Shown here: positions 26,129 to 39,100 of the stretch, in pieces
How the letters are laid out: each line of letters starts with the position of its first letter
Numbering within the stretch: position 1 is the stretch's first letter
DNA from: Pontederia crassipes
Taxonomy: Eukaryota > Streptophyta > Magnoliopsida > Commelinales > Pontederiaceae
Direction of reading: 5' to 3'
NCBI GenBank assembly: GCA_030549335.1
Contig: CM060195.1
Span: forward strand, 46,010,991 to 46,074,990
DNA: 64,000 nt
The notes under the pieces: model-generated
Seen by the model: only the letters and a program-made list of their open reading frames with translations
Database searches by the model: none
What the model was told of the DNA's origin: nothing
Program-made: the position numbers and the translations under genes

Positions 26129-27546
26129 TCATCGCCAGAAGTACGAGGAGTAAAGCGACGAGAAGCAAACGCATGACATATTTGTATTTCTTACATTTGG
26201 GGGGCTGCCTAGAAGAGTGTCGGGCCCAGGTGTAGAGAAGGTAGGTGTAAAGGTAGATGCGTGAGTAGGTACTCCTGGTGGTATGCCAAAGGTATGCGTG
26301 AAGCTGCTCTGACCAGAAAAAGGTGCACGGGGATCCACAGTGGGAATGGTTGGTGAGGTGACAAATGTGATAGTAGAACCAAACGTTGGTGCAGCAAGTG
26401 AAGACTGTGGAGGCCCCTGTTTTGAGTAAATAGAAGTGAATCCCATAGCTGCTGCTGTCGGGAAGGGGACACGGTAATATTCTGCTACTTGCCTCGCTAT
26501 CCACCCTTCCAACATCTGGTCATCACATCTCATAAATGTCCACAACTCGCGCTCATCCTTGAAAGCCTCTGCAATTGCCAACCGAACTTGTGGATTAAGA
26601 TTAGGACATCGTTCCTCTAGTTTGGACCAACAATCATCGGCTGAATAAATGGTGGCAGCTTTCTTCTTCTCACGTTCTAGCATAACCTCCATTAATTGCA
26701 GCTTCTTCATGGCACGTTTGTAGGCCACTGAATCCACCTCATTGGAAACTTTCTTCTTCTTTGATGTGATGGGGGTTGGACCCGACCAAGTTCTTTTTCC
26801 AGTTGATGTCATTCCCAAGGATGTTGACAAAGACTGTTTCATGGGAGATGGTGTGTCATCATTCTCTGTACCATTGCGAGACTTCAAGTTATCACGGGCA
26901 GCAACACCATTATAGTCTTCATTGGTTAAGGTCATGTCGATAATGTCGTTATCGGAACTATCTTGTTCATCTAAGTTCACCAGATTTGTACTCGTACAAG
27001 CACCTTTCCCCGTGGCAATATTCTTAGCAAATAAAAATGTGAAGTCATTGTAGTGGGGGAACGGTTTGTTCTTGACCTTATTGTAATCTTTGTTTCCCTG
27101 TTGGAGAAAACAGTGCAAGTTAGGGATCCTATATATGTGCTCATAAATCCAATATGATAGTCATAATGACTCACCGCGATGACCTCCTCCCACATTGTCT
27201 CGTCTGGCGGAACCGGCACATGTTTATCTGCGTCCCATACCCATCCAGTCTTGTTGGCCAAAGCTTTATAAAGATCAAAATTTCGCTTCATTACTTTTAA
27301 ATGGTTCTTGAGATGCTCAATAGACATTCTCTCACCAAATTGGTCATTAAATTTAGTAGTCATCCTCTTCCATGCTTCCGGATTGAAGACATTATTGTTA
27401 AAGTATTCGTCCACATTCTCTTGCATCATCAGACTCACAAAGACCTCGTCCATTCTTGGTGACCAATCAGTGGATCTTATCTTCTCTCCAGATGCAAGCA
27501 TCTTCTTCTTACCTTTTTTACTTGTCATTGCTGTGAAGGCAGACAA
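26129..27546 (-). CDS. Myb/SANT-like DNA-binding domain protein (PIF/Harbinger-associated type)
   Basis: Two exons, 27546-27175 and 27097-26129, joined across a 77-bp GT..AG intron (donor GTGAGT, acceptor AACAG) in phase 0; 446 residues. Residues about 27-150 form a Myb_DNA-bind_3 (SANT-like) domain: WSPRMDEVFVSLM, then NVFNPEAWKRM, LKNHLKVMKRNFDLYKAL, WDADKHVPVP, and after the splice KNKPFPHYNDF. A basic SKKKKV patch and a Glu/Lys-rich helix follow; the C-terminus is Pro/Thr/Ser-rich. Such proteins bind DNA in the nucleus. They occur as host genes (L10-interacting MYB type) and as the second protein of PIF/Harbinger transposons. I see no DDE transposase frame beside it, so it is a stand-alone gene or a transposon remnant. 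Methionine 7 is an alternative start. Confidence 0.8.
27098..27174 (-). other. Intron of the Myb/SANT-like gene
   Basis: 77 bp, donor GTGAGT and acceptor CCAACAG on the minus strand. It splits the SANT-like domain between Ile-Ala and Gly-Asn-Lys. Confidence 0.85.
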
Positions 27547-28515
27547 TTTGAGAAAGAAGGAAGATCCTATGTACGTCTAAGGATTAAAACTGAAAAGTTA
27601 ATACTCCTGCCAATGCAAGAATAAGAGTGCATTTAGAAGGTTGAATGATATGTATGGAGAGCCCTATCATTCAAACCAGGCTCGGTATAAACTAGGTAGG
27701 TATGCCCGGACCCATTCAATTGCCTTGTGATTGTTGTTTTCACAATTGTTTATTTCTCCATTTGATGCTACCTAACTTATTCCCACTATGAGATGACATC
27801 ATGGATTTTGCTCTTCACTTATAACCATCACATAGTTACTAACTACCAGATTGTTCCATGTACAAAGTTGTAGGTAACTATGTGAAAGTTGAAGGTGAGC
27901 AGCAAAAGACAGGATATGATCTACCGGTAGGAGTAAGATTGGTAGCATCAAATGGAGAAATAAACAGCGTTAACAACTTGTATGAAAGTGAACTACAACA
28001 TGTAAATGTGGAATGGGTTTGGATGCGTGAACTGCAATTGATGAAATGCTTCAACTTGTCACCATAGTGGTTCAAACCATTAGCATATGCATGGAGCTTG
28101 TAATTTATAAGGGAAAAAATACATGTACAATTAACGGACCAAAAAAACGCAATGGAAAATAGTTCATCATTTGTGAAATCCAAATGCGTAATCAGAGATT
28201 GGATTTGCTACACAAACCCAAGAAGTAACATCAATTTAACAGTAGGTGGTAGTTGCCAATAGACGTCTCATATAGGGCAGTTCATGTAGATGCTATAATA
28301 CATCATGCTAATATTTTCTTTAAACACCATCTATCTGGGACTACATTAGAGCGACCATAAATGTGACATGCTCACAACATGTTCAAATAATATACTCGGT
28401 CCTTGTTCAATAACAGGTTGGGAAGTTACCATTTCACTTAAATTTCCCCAAAACACAACAATATTCTGCTGGCAGAATTTTCTCTACACTTTCAAGCAGC
28501 ACATGTATGCTTTAA
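27547..28515. other. Upstream region of the Myb/SANT-like gene, no coding exon seen
   Basis: Balanced to AT-rich sequence. Two short antisense frames at 27858-28183 match nothing known. It may be a leader intron if the GC-rich block at 29600-30000 is the true first exon. Confidence 0.35.
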
Positions 28516-29017
28516 GGGGCCGTTTGACGCATTATCGATTTAGTTAACCAGTAACTTAGATAACTACTTAGATAGATTACCACTATTTAATTTACAGGTA
28601 ATATTACATTACAGTGTTTAGTAAGTACTGGTAATATAAATAATAGTCAAAATAGATAGTGAAAAATTTACTAAAATACCCCTAAAAATTATTTCAGATT
28701 TATTATAAACAAACAAAGAGAAAAATAGAAAAGTGAATATATATAAAAAAGATGAGACAAAAATAAGAGTTATTTGTAAAAGATTTCAAATAATAAAGAA
28801 GATAAAGTTGAATGATATTTATTTATTAATAGAATATTTAAAATAAAAAATTTAATTGAATGGCTATTTTCGTCAAAATGTATTCTCAGCCAGTTACTAG
28901 TGAGGTGGTAATCTACTAGAGCAATTATAATTAGTCATGAGTCGCAGCCAAACGTGGTAACGTGGTGGGAATACAATAACCAGTAATCTAGAGAGATTAC
29001 CTCGTATCAAATGCCCC
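28516..29017. mobile_element. Tourist-like (PIF/Harbinger) MITE
   Basis: The left end GGGGCCGTTTGACGCAT and inverted right end GGGGCATTTGATACGAG form an imperfect terminal inverted repeat. TAA flanks both sides (28513-28515, 29018-29020), the 3-bp duplication of Harbinger elements. The interior of this 502-bp element is AT-rich and non-coding. Confidence 0.85.
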
Positions 29018-29398
29018 TAAGTTCTGTTTTGTTCGTTGAGTAAATATTTGCTTAAAACAAATAAGAGACAAAGGAACGTGACAAAGTAAATGTAGCACAA
29101 AGACTGTGATGGAACACCATTCAGTAATTTATTAGTAAAACCAAATAAGAGACTAAGGAACGTGAGATGTTATATGTTGGCCAATGGTAGATTCACAAAA
29201 ATAGTATACATGTCGTGGTCGAGGTTCCATGATGAAAGCATATTGTTAGGTACGATACCAAATAACTCAAAGTACAGAGAAACAAAAGTACATAAAAAAG
29301 CGTCAAGAACAAACCCCAATCTGCAATCGCCAGACAGGATGAAAGTGTCCTACGGAAATGGAAAAAAAATCGAGTACGGACGAGCGAAAACATACTTG

Positions 29399-30000
29399 CG
29401 TAAGGTGATAAACTCCAGCTTAATTGGCGCCCCCCACTGCAGTTGCCGACCTTCTAGGAATGGGTAAAATCGAGATGACGATAAGATCAGCGACGCAATG
29501 TGAAGAGTGGAGTCAAAACGAAAATGTGCAGGAAGCAATGCAGCCGGACAAGCGGACGACGCAACCGTAAACCCTAAAAAAATTGGGGCAATTTCTACTC
29601 GAGAGAGGGGAGCTTACTTGAGTCGGAAAGATGAAGTGCAGGTGCAGTCGTCTCCGCCAACGCTAGGAACTCGACGCCACCAACTGCAGTCGCCGCCGTC
29701 GAAAATTTCCGAGAAATCGAGAGAGCGAAGTGTCAGCGAAGCACGCAGGCGACATGGTGAGGAAAGACAATCATCGACAGGTCGACGAAGGATCACTTGG
29801 AAGCAGAAGAGCGTACCTTGAAGCAGGATCACGTCGCCACTTGCCGATCGACTTCTCGGCGCAGGGAAAGTAGTCGTCGGCAACAAGGGAGGAGGAGGAT
29901 AGCCGATAGCGCGAGTGGAAAAGGGAAAGTGTACATCGCGCGGGGTGGAACGAGGAAGTTCGGGGAGTGCGATCGGAACGTAAGTTCTCCTGCGCGGCGA
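29399..30000 (-). other. GC-rich block, possible untranslated first exons of the Myb/SANT-like gene
   Basis: The minus strand here is GC-rich and ends in splice-donor-like words (CTTCAAGGTACGC near 29820 and ACTCAAGTAAGC near 29620), with another at 29399 (CGCAAGTATG) preceded by an acceptor AACTGCAG near 29441. This would suit a 5' leader spliced to the gene at 27546. No protein family is recognised in the frames here. Inference only. Confidence 0.3.
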
Positions 30001-30312
30001 GAACTTCGCAACGAGAACTTAAAGGAACTTCGCGAATTCTCATCCAAACAGAATAGACCCGCCAAAGTGACAGTGGGTGGTGACTCCTACTAAAATTCTA
30101 CTTGCCAAAAATGTTTCGAGTTAATCATATGATCAAACACAAACTTCCAGTTCATAAGTTAACACTAGGAACAATTGCTAACAAAAAAAATATATACTGA
30201 GACTACATAGCAATGTTAATACAAATTTCTCATAATACAAAATTTTGTTCCAAATTTCTCCTATGTATGTTAACTTTAACCATTTCAATGACAACTTAAA
30301 AATCGTAACCAC

Positions 30313-30352
30313 TGTCATATAGTTTATGAGTATGTCATATAGTTTATGAGTA
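30313..30352. repeat. 20-bp tandem duplication
   Basis: TGTCATATAGTTTATGAGTA occurs twice head to tail, just before the foldback element. Confidence 0.85.
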
Positions 30353-30378
30353 TAATGAATAAATTTGTTGATTAATAC

Positions 30379-31589
30379 GGAAAAATTACATCAAATACTC
30401 TTTAACTTTAAGGTTTACTCAGTGATATTCTCTAACTTCACTTTGTAACACAAATATCCTCTATTTTTTAACTCGTTTCACCCGATGTCCTCTTTACCTA
30501 GGACAAGCGGTCTCCCATGGTCATCTCATCTCTCCTTTACGCAAATAGTCGTTTGACATGGCATGCTCTGACGTGGCATCACATATTAAACCATCTTACT
30601 TACCGCAAGTTGACCCACTCGCTATTAAATTATTTTTTTATTCCACCTTTGTTGTCATTCGCGTGAAACCTCCTTCTCCATTCTCTCCCATTCGTCATTC
30701 GTCTCTTTCATCGTTCACATTCGCCGTTGTCCATCATTAGGATCCATCGTGTAAGGGTTGTCGAAACACAAGATGGAGAAGACGAAATGCCGCGAGGAAG
30801 AAGAGTCACCGGCGTACATAGATTCGTTTATATAACACATCAACTCGACAATATATACTCAACGCACGAAAGTATATAAACGAATCTACACATTGGAAAG
30901 CAGAGGATGTCGGCGACCCTTCTTCCTCACGGCATTTCATCTTCTCCCTCTTGTGTTTCGACAACCCTTGCGTGATGGATCCTAACAGTAGACGTCGGCG
31001 AACGAAAGGGACAACGACGCTTGGGCGAAGACGGCGGCCGGCGAATGATGAAGGAGGCGAACGACGAAGGACAGTGAACGACGAAGGAGGTTTCACGCGA
31101 ACAACAACAAAGGAGAAAATAAGAAAATAATTTAACATTGAATGAGTCAACTTACGGTAAGTAAGAGAGTTTAATATGTGACGCCACGTCGGAGCATGCC
31201 AAGTAGGACGACTATTTGCGTGGAAAAGAGAGGAGATGACCACGTCGACGAAAAACCGGGAGAGGGCCTGTCCCAAGTAAAGAGATCATCGAGTGAAACG
31301 AGTTAAAAGATTGAGAGAATTGATGTTTAAAATGAAGTTGGAGAATATCGCTGAACAAATTTTAAAGTTGAAAAACATTTGGTGTAATTTTATGTGATGT
31401 CATGTCATAACATGCCACGTGGCCACGTGAACGCTACGTCAATAAAAAATCGGAAGACCATCTATCACAGGTAAAGAGAATATCGGATGAAATGAATTAA
31501 AATATGAAAGACATTAATGTTACAAAATAAAGTTAGAAAATATTATTGAACAAATTTTAAAATTGAGGAGCATTTAGTGTGATCTTTCC
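30379..31589. mobile_element. Palindromic foldback transposon-like element
   Basis: Left arm 30379-30852 and right arm about 30854-31394 are inverted copies of each other along nearly their whole length. Shared words include TAGTCGT near 30546 and its inverse near 31210, GGATCCATC and its inverse at 30980, and GGTTGTCGAAACACAA. The innermost stem reads TAGATTCGTTTATATA and its complement. Beyond the right arm, 31395-31589 is a diverged direct copy of the arm's outer part. The outermost ends (GGAAAAATTACATCAAAT, and inverted GGAAAGATCACACTAAAT) also pair. No transposase is present. The flanks TGATTAATAC and TTACTATTAC agree at 7 of 10 positions, so a MULE-type 9-11 bp duplication is possible but unproved. 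Confidence 0.75.
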
Positions 31590-32075
31590 TTACTATTACA
31601 AATAAAACTTGTGCGCATTTTGTGTAACAGATTGTTCAGCTGTACGGGTTGTCGCCAAGGTTAACTTTGTGCTAAATGCTAAAGCAGGAGTTAAATAAGA
31701 TGAAAAATAGCACCATCAAATCAGGTTTTATCATTTAAGAACACATGAAAAATAACTCACATGGGACACCCTGTCCTATGGCAACTGAACTTTCAAATAA
31801 AAAGGTTTAGGTAAATGTAGAATACGGCATTGTAAATTCAACTAAACTATCTGCTACATAACAGTGCTTTACATCATACAGCTCAAATATCATACAGGCA
31901 CCAGAAGAGTAGACAAAATTATGGTTAGAAGCATCTTTTATGTAAGCCCTTTATAAAGCCAGTTACAGAAAGGGTTCCAATTCCAGCAATACCAAAGCGG
32001 AGGCATAGTGGAGGTAATAGAAGCAAAACTCTCCAAAATCCCAGAGGTGCATCCTCAGCGTAGTTTTATATAGTA
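31590..32075. other. 3' flank of the NHL gene
   Basis: Contains the probable 3' untranslated region of the minus-strand NHL gene and no other gene I can support. Confidence 0.5.
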
Positions 32076-35000
32076 TCAGAAGCGGAAGGTACTATCAGAG
32101 CCGTACTTATTCCTGATGTTGTAATGATCAAACTTCGCATCATAGTCCATAGGTTTCATTTCAGACTTTGGCTCGGTGCCAACAGCGGCAAAAGCAACCT
32201 CACCAGACTTATCACGGTGGCGATGTCGAATTCGTTCTTTCTGTTGGCTCTTGGAATTTAGCTGAGCTTCTGTTGAGCTATAGAAGTCTACATACTCTTG
32301 TCTCTTTGAAGATCTGTGTTTGCTGGATAATGATGGATCCTTTAATTTGCTCATTTTGCTACTCTTTTGGGGTTTCAGCGGTGTATCATTAGTTATTGTT
32401 TGCTCGTGCAGTGTTTCAGACATGGGTGGCGGTGCCTTTTGCTTGTGCACAAGAGGGGGTTCTATTTTGTCCTCGGGCATAATGAGATGGTCTCTGAGAG
32501 GTGTTAGGTCAGTCTTTCCTCCAATTCTCAGACGCCCTGGTATGAGATTGAGAAGCATGCTACCAATGGCTTCAATGGAAAATTTGAAAAGATCCGTCAG
32601 TAGCCTACCAAAGGATGGCCATCCAGCACTGGGTTCCTCTTGCAAACTTTCTACAACTAAAGCTGGTTTATCTACAGACCTGCTGTCATGTCTCTCACTT
32701 TTGGAGATTTCGTTCTATTTAAAAAAATACATAGCAAAGATCTAGTCAGAAAAACTTTAAGTGGGCGTCAGAGCAAATAATGACAGTTCATGAGCTGCTA
32801 TTACTTGTCAAAATGATAAGAAACATGCAAATACACTGTTTTCTCATTGTACCGATTGAGACAAAAAATGCACAGATGATTACGATACTATGTTTTAACA
32901 AAAAAAAAAAAATAGATATTCAAGTACCATCTTTGGGGAAGTTGGAGATCCAAATCCATGCTGCAACAAACATGAGACATATCCTGCCAACACGGCACCA
33001 ATGACCATGACAACATCTGCCATAAAGATACAACCATAAAACTTAGTGTATGCACATAGTACTGGATAATCATTATACCTGCTTTTAGGAATCACCTAAA
33101 GTTGTATATCTCCCAAGAAGACAGTAATATAATATGTAACAGGCTACAGTAAACATGATGGGGCCAAAGACATCATTGTCACCGATAATCAAACAAGAAA
33201 TGCTATACTAGTTCTTTCCTCTAATGTCATGGACAGTTTGCATCAGACACAATGTTCAAACTAGTAATGCATTATGATTCATACTTTCATTAGAATTCCA
33301 CATCCTCGGAGTTTAGAGATTAGAACCCGTACAAATTACAAGTGGATGCTCAATAGATTATACAAATCACCAAAATCTCATAACCATATAAATGGTACAC
33401 TCATGACAAACCTAATCATGAGATGGAGATCAAAACTCTGGTTCATTTCTGATAAGCATTTCTTCTAAAATATGAACATGGAAAAGCAGAAAATTAGTAA
33501 AAAGGGACATCTAGGTGAACATGCTTTACCATCAACAAATAGAGGAAAAAAGTGAAACATGAAACGCCAACATGGAAAAGAAAACAGAGATAACAATATA
33601 TCAAGGAAACATTATGTATTTTAACAGTCAGATTATACAGGATTAACAGTTGGAAAAAGGTACAAATATGCTTCGTTTCGTACCAACAAGTCCACAAAAA
33701 AAACTTGTTAGCACAACCATAGAAAACAGGAAATGCGAGTTCATTAGACCATGACATGTATAAGAGTTCTCATTCCCAGAGTAGGCAACGAATGAAGCAT
33801 GTCTCCTCAAAAAAAAATAATAATAATGAAGCATGAAATGCATTTGTATTTTTATATTTTCAAAGAAGATACTGAGTAGCTCTTGGTGAAGAACTGAAGA
33901 TGCATCTTCATTTTTTTCTTATTCCATACTACTTCCAATGACATTGGTAATATGTTTGTTTTCTCAGAAAATTTGGAGTTTTGAGACAGAAGATATTGGT
34001 GAATGATGGTAAGAAATGTGTACAAACCTACAACAAGCATGTGAATCATCAGATCTCAAAAATCTAAAATAATTGTAAATTTGAAAGAACAATGTTCATA
34101 TACATCCATAGGATCCAATGGTTTAGACGGCCATGTTCCTTTTGTATTTACTAAGTTAGCATAAATATTCTCTAGATGATAAGATGGCAAGAGTAGCTTC
34201 ATTATCACGTGAAGAATCAAAATTTTCATGTATTCTTACACAATGTTGGCAGTAATATAGTGTAAGCTAACATGTAGTTCTTGATCATGGCAGATAACAA
34301 GAGTTTAAATGAGTGACTGGATATTCAAGCATACAAGTGTAATAAATAAGAAACATGTAAGAACGGAAAAATCGAATTCATGCAGACTACTTACAACAAT
34401 TGTATAGTGTGATCATACTACAAAATCCCTCAGAAAAAGTTGATCATACTACAAAACTACAATGATTGAGAAAACACAGCATCAAGATTGTGCTTTCTTT
34501 TTTTTCTTTCATATTGTTGATCTAGATAATTTCATTTTACTGAGCTAGGAAAATAAGGTTACTTAATTTCATTACTGAAGCTCAGTGATGCCAAGCTTTG
34601 TTGTTAGATCCTGTTGACCAAAGTGACTCGACAACTATCAATAAACAAGAATAGGTAACTCCAGGATGACAGAATGGAGCGGACTTGGAGTTTTATGGGT
34701 CATGAAGTCTTGTTCACATGATTAAAAAATGGAGCTTGGTAAAAGGATCCAATAGCCTTTTTGTTAGAAAAAGATACAATAACTGGTGGTGGTGGGTAAT
34801 CGACTTTAATGTTCATCCTTCGTATGATGGACATTGTAAAAGCTAAGATTTTGATGATATTTTGTTAATCAGATAAACAGTAGGAAGGATGCGTCGTGCA
34901 AACCTGAAGTGGAAACTGAGCTATACTGGTGCTCACAATCCTCTTGCTGAAGAGAGATCTGACGGAGGGCTGCATTACCCCTGTCAACAACCAGCAAAGA

Positions 35001-36171
35001 GCAGGTTCTTCCGACATACACCACATCAAAATCATTCGAAAACTTGGCATCTTCACTGGGGCCATCCATGTATCCTGCCACATTTGACTTTCCTCCAGCG
35101 ATAGTCGTCACTCCTGCAGTAAATCACGTCAACTAACTATGTTTAATTCATAAATTCTAGTCATTTGCGACACCTGCTGAACCCACCTGTTTCCCCAATC
35201 TTTCGAATAGCCAGATTGGCCGTGTCAGCTACATAGACATTTCCTTTATCGTCCATCGTCACTCCCTTTGGGTGGTAGAAACGAGCTTCGCTAGGTTTAC
35301 CATCAACGTGCCCCGAGTAGCCCTGAAATGACCCAGCAACGTGTCTTGCCCTGCTATCTGCAATCATTTTCTTTGTGAGCCCAATGTACGATTGCGATCG
35401 ATTGTGCCAAACGAAATCTCGCCTTCATACGAAAGAAAAGCATATGATCTCGCACCATCTCAATCTCCTCGCAAAGGAAAGACATACGACCACAAAAATT
35501 CTCATTTTCGCACAAAAGAGACACGCGCGGTTAAGTAAAAATAAATCTCCTCCAAAACGAGAATGATTTGATCAAGCAAAATTTCATCTTGACACAAGAT
35601 AGAAGCATATGATCAAGGGAAATCGCATCTTGACTCAATATTGAGGCATCTAATCATACACTGGGAGAGCGGCGGCGTGATCCGGACGATGTTGTTGTTG
35701 GTGGCATCGACGGCGAAGAGTTCGCCCTCGGGGGAGACGCGGATGGTGTGCGGCACCACGCCGAGCTTGTCACCCTCCACAAGCGTCTCGACCAAATAAC
35801 CACCTTCGAACAGCAACACTTCCCCATCTGCGACCAGAACCCGGCCATCATCAGAACCGAAACAAATTCACAGTTCGAATCACATCGTAGCTGAAAAAAA
35901 AAATGGGAGCCGAGAAGCGATAGTAAGTCAGCTGACCAGTTTGGGGGGTCTTTGGGGAGGACTTGGTCGTCCATCTAAGCACATTGGACAAGTGCCTCAC
36001 GAGGGTGCCTGCAAGAGGAGTGGAATGAACAGCGAGCACGCAGAATTCTAATGACCTCGTATACAATAGGAGGGCGATCGTACCTGTGGGGGTGGCATCG
36101 GCGGCGAAAAGGAGGAGAAAGGTAGAGATGATGAAGAGGATGGAGGAGGAAGGGAGAAGGGATCTGGTCAT
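32076..36171 (-). CDS. NHL-repeat domain protein with signal peptide and one membrane span
   Basis: Resembles Arabidopsis At1g70280. Seven exons: 36171-36084, 36008-35937, 35827-35660, 35357-35187, 35113-34904, 33016-32928 and 32714-32076; all boundaries GT..AG and phase-consistent, 478 residues. Residues 1-25 are a signal peptide. NHL-type beta-propeller strands span about 54-235, with the family words KLGVVPHTIRV, YHPKGVTMDDKGNVYVADT, AIRKI, GVTTIAGG and KFSNDFDVVYVG. Residues 237-255 (DVVMVIGAVLAGYVSCLLQ) form the membrane helix, and a basic Lys/Ser/Arg-rich tail of about 220 residues follows. Topology suggests a propeller in the secretory lumen or cell wall and a cytosolic tail. The molecular function of this family is not established. 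An ATG at 36210 in the same frame is a longer alternative; 36171 is preferred because it begins the signal peptide. Confidence 0.92.
33017..34903 (-). other. Large intron 5 of the NHL gene
   Basis: A 1.9-kb intron between the last propeller exon and the membrane-span exon. AT-rich, no recognisable insertion. Confidence 0.8.
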
Positions 36172-39100
36172 GGAAGCAGCAACAGTAGCAGCACTGCAGC
36201 AGCAAAGCAAGGAGACGGAGTTGCTGCAGAGAAAAAGGTGCCTGTTTTATGATGCAGTGCGACCAACGTTTTTCCCTTCTGGTATTCCCTTTTTCTCTAC
36301 TTGGTGTATGGGCTCAGTTTAGTGTAAGGTCATATGATCCTCGTGTGGCTCCCTTTTTCTATATTTCTTATTTTATCAAAATATTTTGTGCGACTTTTTT
36401 TGTAAATAGCAGCACTTTTTTGCTCTCTTTTTACACTTCTTTTTATAAGGTCGTATGCTCTTTTTTTTTAGTTTTTACGCTTTTCTTGGCTTTTTTCGGT
36501 TGTATTTTTTTCTTTGCTCTTTTGAAATCCATTTATATTTGTTTTGTTTGTTGCTAGCAAAAATAAGAGGGAAAGGGTCGCACACTTTTTGGTTTGTGTG
36601 CTAGTTTTGGGCTTTTTAGCCATCTTTGATGATATATGAGAAAGGCCCAAAAGCTTTTGGGTGTTTCTTGGGCTAATTGGGCTAAAGAGAAACAGAGACT
36701 TCGGACTTTGAACACTATAAATTTTATGCATATTAGTAATTTGTTATCATTATTATTATAGAATTTAGTAATCAGGTCAGTTCTTAGATGCATAAATCAA
36801 CAAATGTAAATTTAAACATGTTTATCACCAGGTCAGTTCTTAGATGCATAAATCAACAAATGTAAATTTAAACATGTTTATCACCGTTTACTACCATATT
36901 TTTCTTCACAATTGTAAGGAAATGTCATAAACCTGCTCATAACTTAGGTATCTGTTAGGATTTGAACAATTATAGAATTTACAAAAGAATCACCTTATCC
37001 ATAAAGGCTGCTTGGTACATATTGAAACAAAGTTAATTGTAATGAAAATAAAGCATAATACCATTACACAGCTCACGATCTATAAACTTTAATTTATTAA
37101 TTGGATTACCTCGAAGCTATCTCTATTTTTTAAAAAAGAAAAAAAAATTGCCTCTAATTTACACAGCTCACAATATATGAATTGCATATTTAAACCATTA
37201 AAATGAAATTCAAATGTTATAATTTAAAACATTTCTATGAGACGTGCACATTTGTAATCGCCAATTTGCATTTGACAAATTAAGGTCCGGTTTGATTTTG
37301 GTGAAAGGAAGAGAAGAGAAACGATGGTATAAAATGGAAGATGATAAACCTGAATAATTATTCTTATTTGGACATAATTAGATGAAAGAGAAGAATAAAA
37401 TAAATGACAATTTTATTTCTTATATATTTATTTTATATGATTAAAAATAAAAAAAGTGTCTTTCTTTTTATTTTGCTTTCGAATACCTACTATTTTTCTT
37501 CTACTTAAATTCAATCAAAGAGAAATAATATATTCTCCTCTTTTCTCTTTTCATGTTTTTCCTCTCCTTTCATTCTCGATTAATAAAGAAACAATAAAAT
37601 TATGAAGAACTCCTATGTTATGTACAACAACATATTTGCGATCTCCTTTTAATTAATGAACGTTTCCTCCTATGCACATTCCCCTCGTAGCAAACAAAGT
37701 TACATAGTTATAAGAGAAAATAGAGGCTCCTCTTGTTTTGATCTCACCGGATGAATTGGTTTAGTACTTATGCATCATAATTCTAAAATGTTTTAACAAT
37801 TGTCAAAATATTGATTATTTTGATTATTTATCCCAATAAACACCACTACCCACAAAAAGCAATCCGTGATCAAATTGGGGTCTACAAAGCCCCGCCCAGC
37901 TCTAGTAGTGTGGTGTAGTCGTGGCCTCCATCCCCCACCAACCCGACACCAAAAAAGAGGAAGCACGTACAAAAACAGCCGTCCATGCATGATTTGTCCT
38001 ACGACGTGCCTGGTCGGTGCATTTGTTTTCTTTCTCTCTCCCCCTCCCTCCCTCCCTCTCCTATCATCATTTATTGCAATGAAAATGAATCGTGTGATAA
38101 GATATTGCAGCTGAGATATACGCTAACAATCGCTGATAAAAAGGGCAAATAATGTTAAGAAAAAAATCTTTATGATACACTCAGTATTAATGTATGAAGT
38201 AAAACTGTTTTGGCTCATCTGTTTGTATCCGTTCATTTCGTGTGCATTGCATCCGACGCATCTTTCTTCTGATTTGACTCTGGTGCGCACAGAAATAGGG
38301 TAGAGAGAGAAAGAGAGAGAGAGGAGCAAATGGCACCATGGGAGAAAAGTTCTAGGGTTTCTCCATGCACAGAAGATGAGTGCGGCTCAGGGAACGCATG
38401 ATTGAGATCCCAATCCTGATATTATACACGATTCCATCGTGTAACTTTAGTTTTGGTCAGATGATAATAAATAATGATTTGAATATCCTTTACTTTTCGA
38501 TTTGCCTCATATTATTATTTATTGAAAATAATACATCGATGAATAATTAAATAACGAAGTAAAAAAATAAAAGAGATATGAAATTTAATGTAGTAAAATT
38601 GTCTTAATTAATGTGAACAAGAGAGAAACATTCACGGATAAAAAAATCATCGTCAGAAAAAAAATTCACAACGAGTAAAAAGAGTACATCATGATAAAAT
38701 TATAACCCTCGTACATATAAAGGTTCATACCACGGGGGCTTTGCCTCCCGCACTCTTACGAGAATTAATGACGAGTTACGGGCTTCAGTCTAACGATCCA
38801 AACTCTCCACTTACGAAAATCAGTGACGAGCTACGGACTTGAGTCTAACGATTCAAACCCTCCGCTTTCACCATAAATCCTCATTTTTTTCTTGTTTTTT
38901 TCTTTTATAATTTTGAATACATGTACATTATTTAAGGCACATAAACACCATTGCATTTTTCCCCTCAATTGTGTTGTTGTACCACGTTATTTCTCGATAA
39001 AGTGGAACGTAAAAACAATCTTTCACTCGGGGAGGAAGACAAATCCCAAGACTCGAGTTTCATAACATTGTGTTATCATTGCAGTCTAAAGTTATCGACA

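Noticed and set aside
37281..37590. Possible MITE
   Set aside because: Mirrored purine/pyrimidine words are low-complexity; no terminal repeat with a matching target duplication could be fixed.
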